Shown here piece by piece: positions 61,507-64,000 of a stretch of 64,000 bases of DNA. A model generated the notes under the pieces. It saw only the letters and a program-made list of their open reading frames with translations, searched no databases and was not told where the DNA came from. The first letter of the stretch is position 1. Each line of letters opens with the position of its first letter. The stretch covers positions 124,001 to 188,000 of the forward strand of contig JAFEAQ010000004.1 in NCBI GenBank assembly GCA_018266295.1. The letters are read 5' to 3'. A program made the translations under genes and the position numbers. The DNA is from Bdellovibrionales bacterium (GTDB lineage: Bacteria; Bdellovibrionota; Bdellovibrionia; Bdellovibrionales; Bdellovibrionaceae).

Positions 61507-64000
61507 AATTTCCTCTGGAATCGAGTTCAACAACAAATTTAGTATTTTCACAGTGGTCATCGAGGTAAAGACGCCCTTGGTGCTTTTCAATAATTCCGCG
61601 AGAAATACTTAATCCCAAGCCGGTTCCCTTACCGACATCTTTCGTCGTAAAGAATGGGTCGAAAATTCTATCAGTGACTTCCTCTGACAAACCCCGGCCT
61701 GAATCCGTGACTGTAAAAAGGATCTTTCTTTGAGCGTGCTCGACATCCACCTTAACCCACTTCTCTGGCAAACTCTCGACCGCATCAAAGGCATTATTGA
61801 GGAGATTCAAAAGAACTTGCACGATTTGTTCCGGACGCGCATTGATTTTCATATCAGGGCTTATTTCCGTCGGCACGATCAGGATGACATCATGGTGCTT
61901 AAACCGCGAACGGCAGAGTTCCAGCGTATCTTGCATGATGTCTTTAGCTCCGACTTCACGAAGTGGATCGTTGGGGACATCCCGTGCAATAGAGCGCAGG
62001 CCGCGAATAATTTTTGCGATCCTTTCAACATTAGAATTAATCGCTAGAATATGCTGTTGTGCTTTTTCGATATTCAACGGCTGTTGACCTACGAGAAATT
62101 CCAACTGCTGCGCTTTACCTGAAATAATTGCGAGGGGATTGTTAATTTCATGGGCCATCCCACTTGCCATCTGGCCAAGTGATGACATGCGCGACGAAGC
62201 GACAAGCGCTATCTGACGTACGTGAAGCTCATTTTCACGCATCGAAAGTTCACGTGTTGTCTCTGCTGCAATCTTTTTTGCTCTCTCAGTAATGGTCTCA
62301 AGGCTTGAAAGAATAATTGCAAGAAAGATCGAAATCAGCGAGCCACAAAACCCCGCCCACGAAGCAACGATACTTGATTGTGTCTTAAAAGCGGAGCCCC
62401 GCTTCCATAACATTGTCACGGGCATTTCACCGAGGCTCGTAGTAGATTTGGTGATTTGCTTCTCGTTCAACGTCCAGCCTGTCGAGGAATACACTTCACG
62501 CTTTGGATCCATGTCATGACCGAAGTATATCTTGAGATCTAGTTCGTGCTCGTAATCACCCAGGTTCGAGGTCACAAACTTCTGCATGATCACAGGGACA
62601 TAGATAAGGCCCTGAAAGGCTTTTCGTCTTTGCTCCACCGTCTCTAAAGGCATTTTGCGATTATAAAACGGGGCGAATAAAACAAACCCTGCGCGTGATT
62701 CCGTGTCTTGCATCAGAGTCACCTGACTAGTTATCACAGGCAGGCCGGTGTCGCGAGCTTTGAGTGCTCCCTCAAGGCGATTTTTTTCTGAAGAGGCCAG
62801 TAAACCAATCGCTTTGCGATTTTTTTCAATCGGCTCGACAAATTTAACTACGAGGTCCAGCGGAGGATTTTCAACCTTCATTTCAGGCGGGGTTGAGCTC
62901 ACTTCATGCAATTGGAAATCGGGAAAACCGTTTTCTTTTTCATACTTCACCAGTTTTGCAAGATCCGCTTTGGTATTCACCGGTACGATAACGCCGATGC
63001 CGTTCACACCCGGGTACTGGGATTCAAAACGCAGGCGCTCAGTAAAAGCCCTCCACTCTTCACGGGTTACTTTTTCTGATGCTGCGAAAAGCCCGCTGCC
63101 GTTTTCTAACAACCGGATATAATCTCCCAAGCTGTCGCGCAGTTCTTTTTCTGCTCTCTCTACTTGAAAATCGAAGTGCTCTTGATCGTTGCCGACACTT
63201 CCTTGATAAAAAGAATAGAACGTCATTCCCGTCAATATCCAGCCAAAAACCAAAGCCACACTGGGAATTTTCAATGATCGCTCTTGCTTGAGAGTCACTA
63301 ACACAATGGCTGTAAGACCCACTCCCGCCAAGAAAAGCTGTAGATGAAGTAGGTTTTCATTGATGTTTCCGCCATAGAAAGGTCCCAGTCTCATGCGCGT
63401 ACTAAAAATAGCAAAAGCGCAGATAAAGACTGACGTCATGTAAATCCACGTCGAGTTGAACCAAATCGTCGCCAGCAACAAGGACAAGAAAATCACAAAT
63501 AGATAAGGGGCCCCGAACGATGTCGCGAAAACCAAGCCGCAGAGACCTAAAGTACAGGCAAAAATGAAGCCCAAATAAGGAATTCTTTTAAATGGAATTT
63601 CAAAAGGTTTAAACTCTTGTTTGCTCACCTTGACAGCGAGCGGGAATAGAATCAACGCTCCTAAAGTATCCCCGACCCACCACGTAAGCCACGTAGCGCG
63701 GGCCATGTCGACCAGAATCACGTTACCAAGAATCAAACAAGTCGTCCCAACGCTTGCACTAATCGCCGTTGCGAAAGTAGACACGGCCACATACACGACC
63801 AAACGGACATGCGGCCCCAAACGTTCAGCCAATTTTGAAAAATTGTGATAGATCCACACGCCGGCCAAACACTCCAACGCATTCCCCACACCAATGCCAA
63901 GAACTACTGGAATTGGCGCCGCAGTGAGTGTGTTTGTAACGACAGCGCCGATAAATACACCGATCGCCATCTGAGGTCCCCAAAGAAGGACAAACATCAT
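61481..64000 (-). CDS. MASE1-CHASE hybrid-sensor histidine kinase (N-terminus outside window)
   Basis: At least 839 residues; the N-terminus is beyond the right edge. The order seen is a MASE1 membrane domain (about 1-245, starting in the middle at LLWGPQMAIGVFIGAVVTN), a CHASE sensor (about 270-450, with YPGVNGIGVIVP), a last transmembrane helix (about 545-565), then HisKA with MAHEINNPLAIISGKAQQL (His phosphosite) and HATPase_c with VLLNLLNNAFDAV and GKGTGLGLSISRGI. The next gene is the response regulator on the same strand. CHASE senses small molecules, often plant-hormone-like or prey-derived. Partial. Confidence 0.95.
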   Translation of the reverse strand: MMFVLLWGPQMAIGVFIGAVVTNTLTAAPIPVVLGIGVGNALECLAGVWIYHNFSKLAERLGPHVRLVVYVAVSTFATAISASVGTTCLILGNVILVDMARATWLTWWVGDTLGALILFPLAVKVSKQEFKPFEIPFKRIPYLGFIFACTLGLCGLVFATSFGAPYLFVIFLSLLLATIWFNSTWIYMTSVFICAFAIFSTRMRLGPFYGGNINENLLHLQLFLAGVGLTAIVLVTLKQERSLKIPSVALVFGWILTGMTFYSFYQGSVGNDQEHFDFQVERAEKELRDSLGDYIRLLENGSGLFAASEKVTREEWRAFTERLRFESQYPGVNGIGVIVPVNTKADLAKLVKYEKENGFPDFQLHEVSSTPPEMKVENPPLDLVVKFVEPIEKNRKAIGLLASSEKNRLEGALKARDTGLPVITSQVTLMQDTESRAGFVLFAPFYNRKMPLETVEQRRKAFQGLIYVPVIMQKFVTSNLGDYEHELDLKIYFGHDMDPKREVYSSTGWTLNEKQITKSTTSLGEMPVTMLWKRGSAFKTQSSIVASWAGFCGSLISIFLAIILSSLETITERAKKIAAETTRELSMRENELHVRQIALVASSRMSSLGQMASGMAHEINNPLAIISGKAQQLEFLVGQQPLNIEKAQQHILAINSNVERIAKIIRGLRSIARDVPNDPLREVGAKDIMQDTLELCRSRFKHHDVILIVPTEISPDMKINARPEQIVQVLLNLLNNAFDAVESLPEKWVKVDVEHAQRKILFTVTDSGRGLSEEVTDRIFDPFFTTKDVGKGTGLGLSISRGIIEKHQGRLYLDDHCENTKFVVELDSRGNYAKENTYS

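Overview
The window looks like chromosomal DNA of a Bdellovibrio-type predatory bacterium (Bdellovibrionota). Evidence: the run ffs-dnaX-ybaB-recR-mglA with an MglA-type Ras-like GTPase, a TIGR02147-family protein, many small secreted proteins and lipoproteins with unusual lipoboxes, a tmRNA whose tag reads GNDYALAA, and moderate GC. No transposase, integrase, CRISPR array, phage gene or rRNA was seen. Nearly all space is coding, with short operons on both strands.

Left part (1-12.6 kb): the tail of a TetR-like regulator, a YjdM zinc-ribbon protein, a hemerythrin operon with a 44-residue membrane protein, and a flavin-binding-type stress protein. Then comes the most notable locus: a lipoprotein closely resembling fatty-acid alpha-dioxygenases (cyclooxygenase-type haem peroxidase superfamily), divergent from a catalase-related protein, so together a candidate oxylipin pathway. 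A four-gene lipoprotein/membrane operon (PEGA-like, YidD-like, DUF5683-like, DUF6279-like), an alkyltransferase-like DNA-damage protein, an MBL-fold hydrolase and an ArsR/double-SRPBCC operon follow.

Middle (12.6-39 kb): secreted and lipoproteins, LysR and HxlR regulators, exonuclease III, a HAD phosphatase, a HIT protein, a second SRPBCC-ArsR operon with two perfect operator dyads, KatG, an SRAP (HMCES/YedK) protein with a coiled-coil insertion, methyltransferase, EthD and SnoaL-like proteins, tmRNA, an XRE-led operon, and an operon pairing a haem-oxygenase-like diiron protein with a GNAT-like protein. A YgjP-type metalloprotease and an SrkA-type kinase are divergent with touching start codons.

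Right part (39-64 kb): housekeeping and predation-linked genes: SRP RNA, dnaX, ybaB, recR, mglA, nadA, a zincin, a PilZ protein, an L,D-transpeptidase, an outer-membrane barrel, an esterase lipoprotein, tRNA-Val(TAC), a TPR-winged-helix regulator, lon, clpX, clpP, pepA, an LCM-type methyltransferase, a TMTC-like membrane TPR protein, and a response regulator overlapping a MASE1-CHASE histidine kinase that runs off the right end.

Themes: peroxide and lipid-peroxide handling (KatG, catalase-like protein, alpha-dioxygenase-like protein, hemerythrin), DNA-damage tolerance (ExoIII, ATL, SRAP, RecR), proteolysis (Lon, ClpXP, PepA) and small winged-helix regulator/SRPBCC modules. Start codons were re-chosen wherever a ribosome binding site or signal peptide favoured an internal start. 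All functional calls come from motif recognition by eye; no database search was run.
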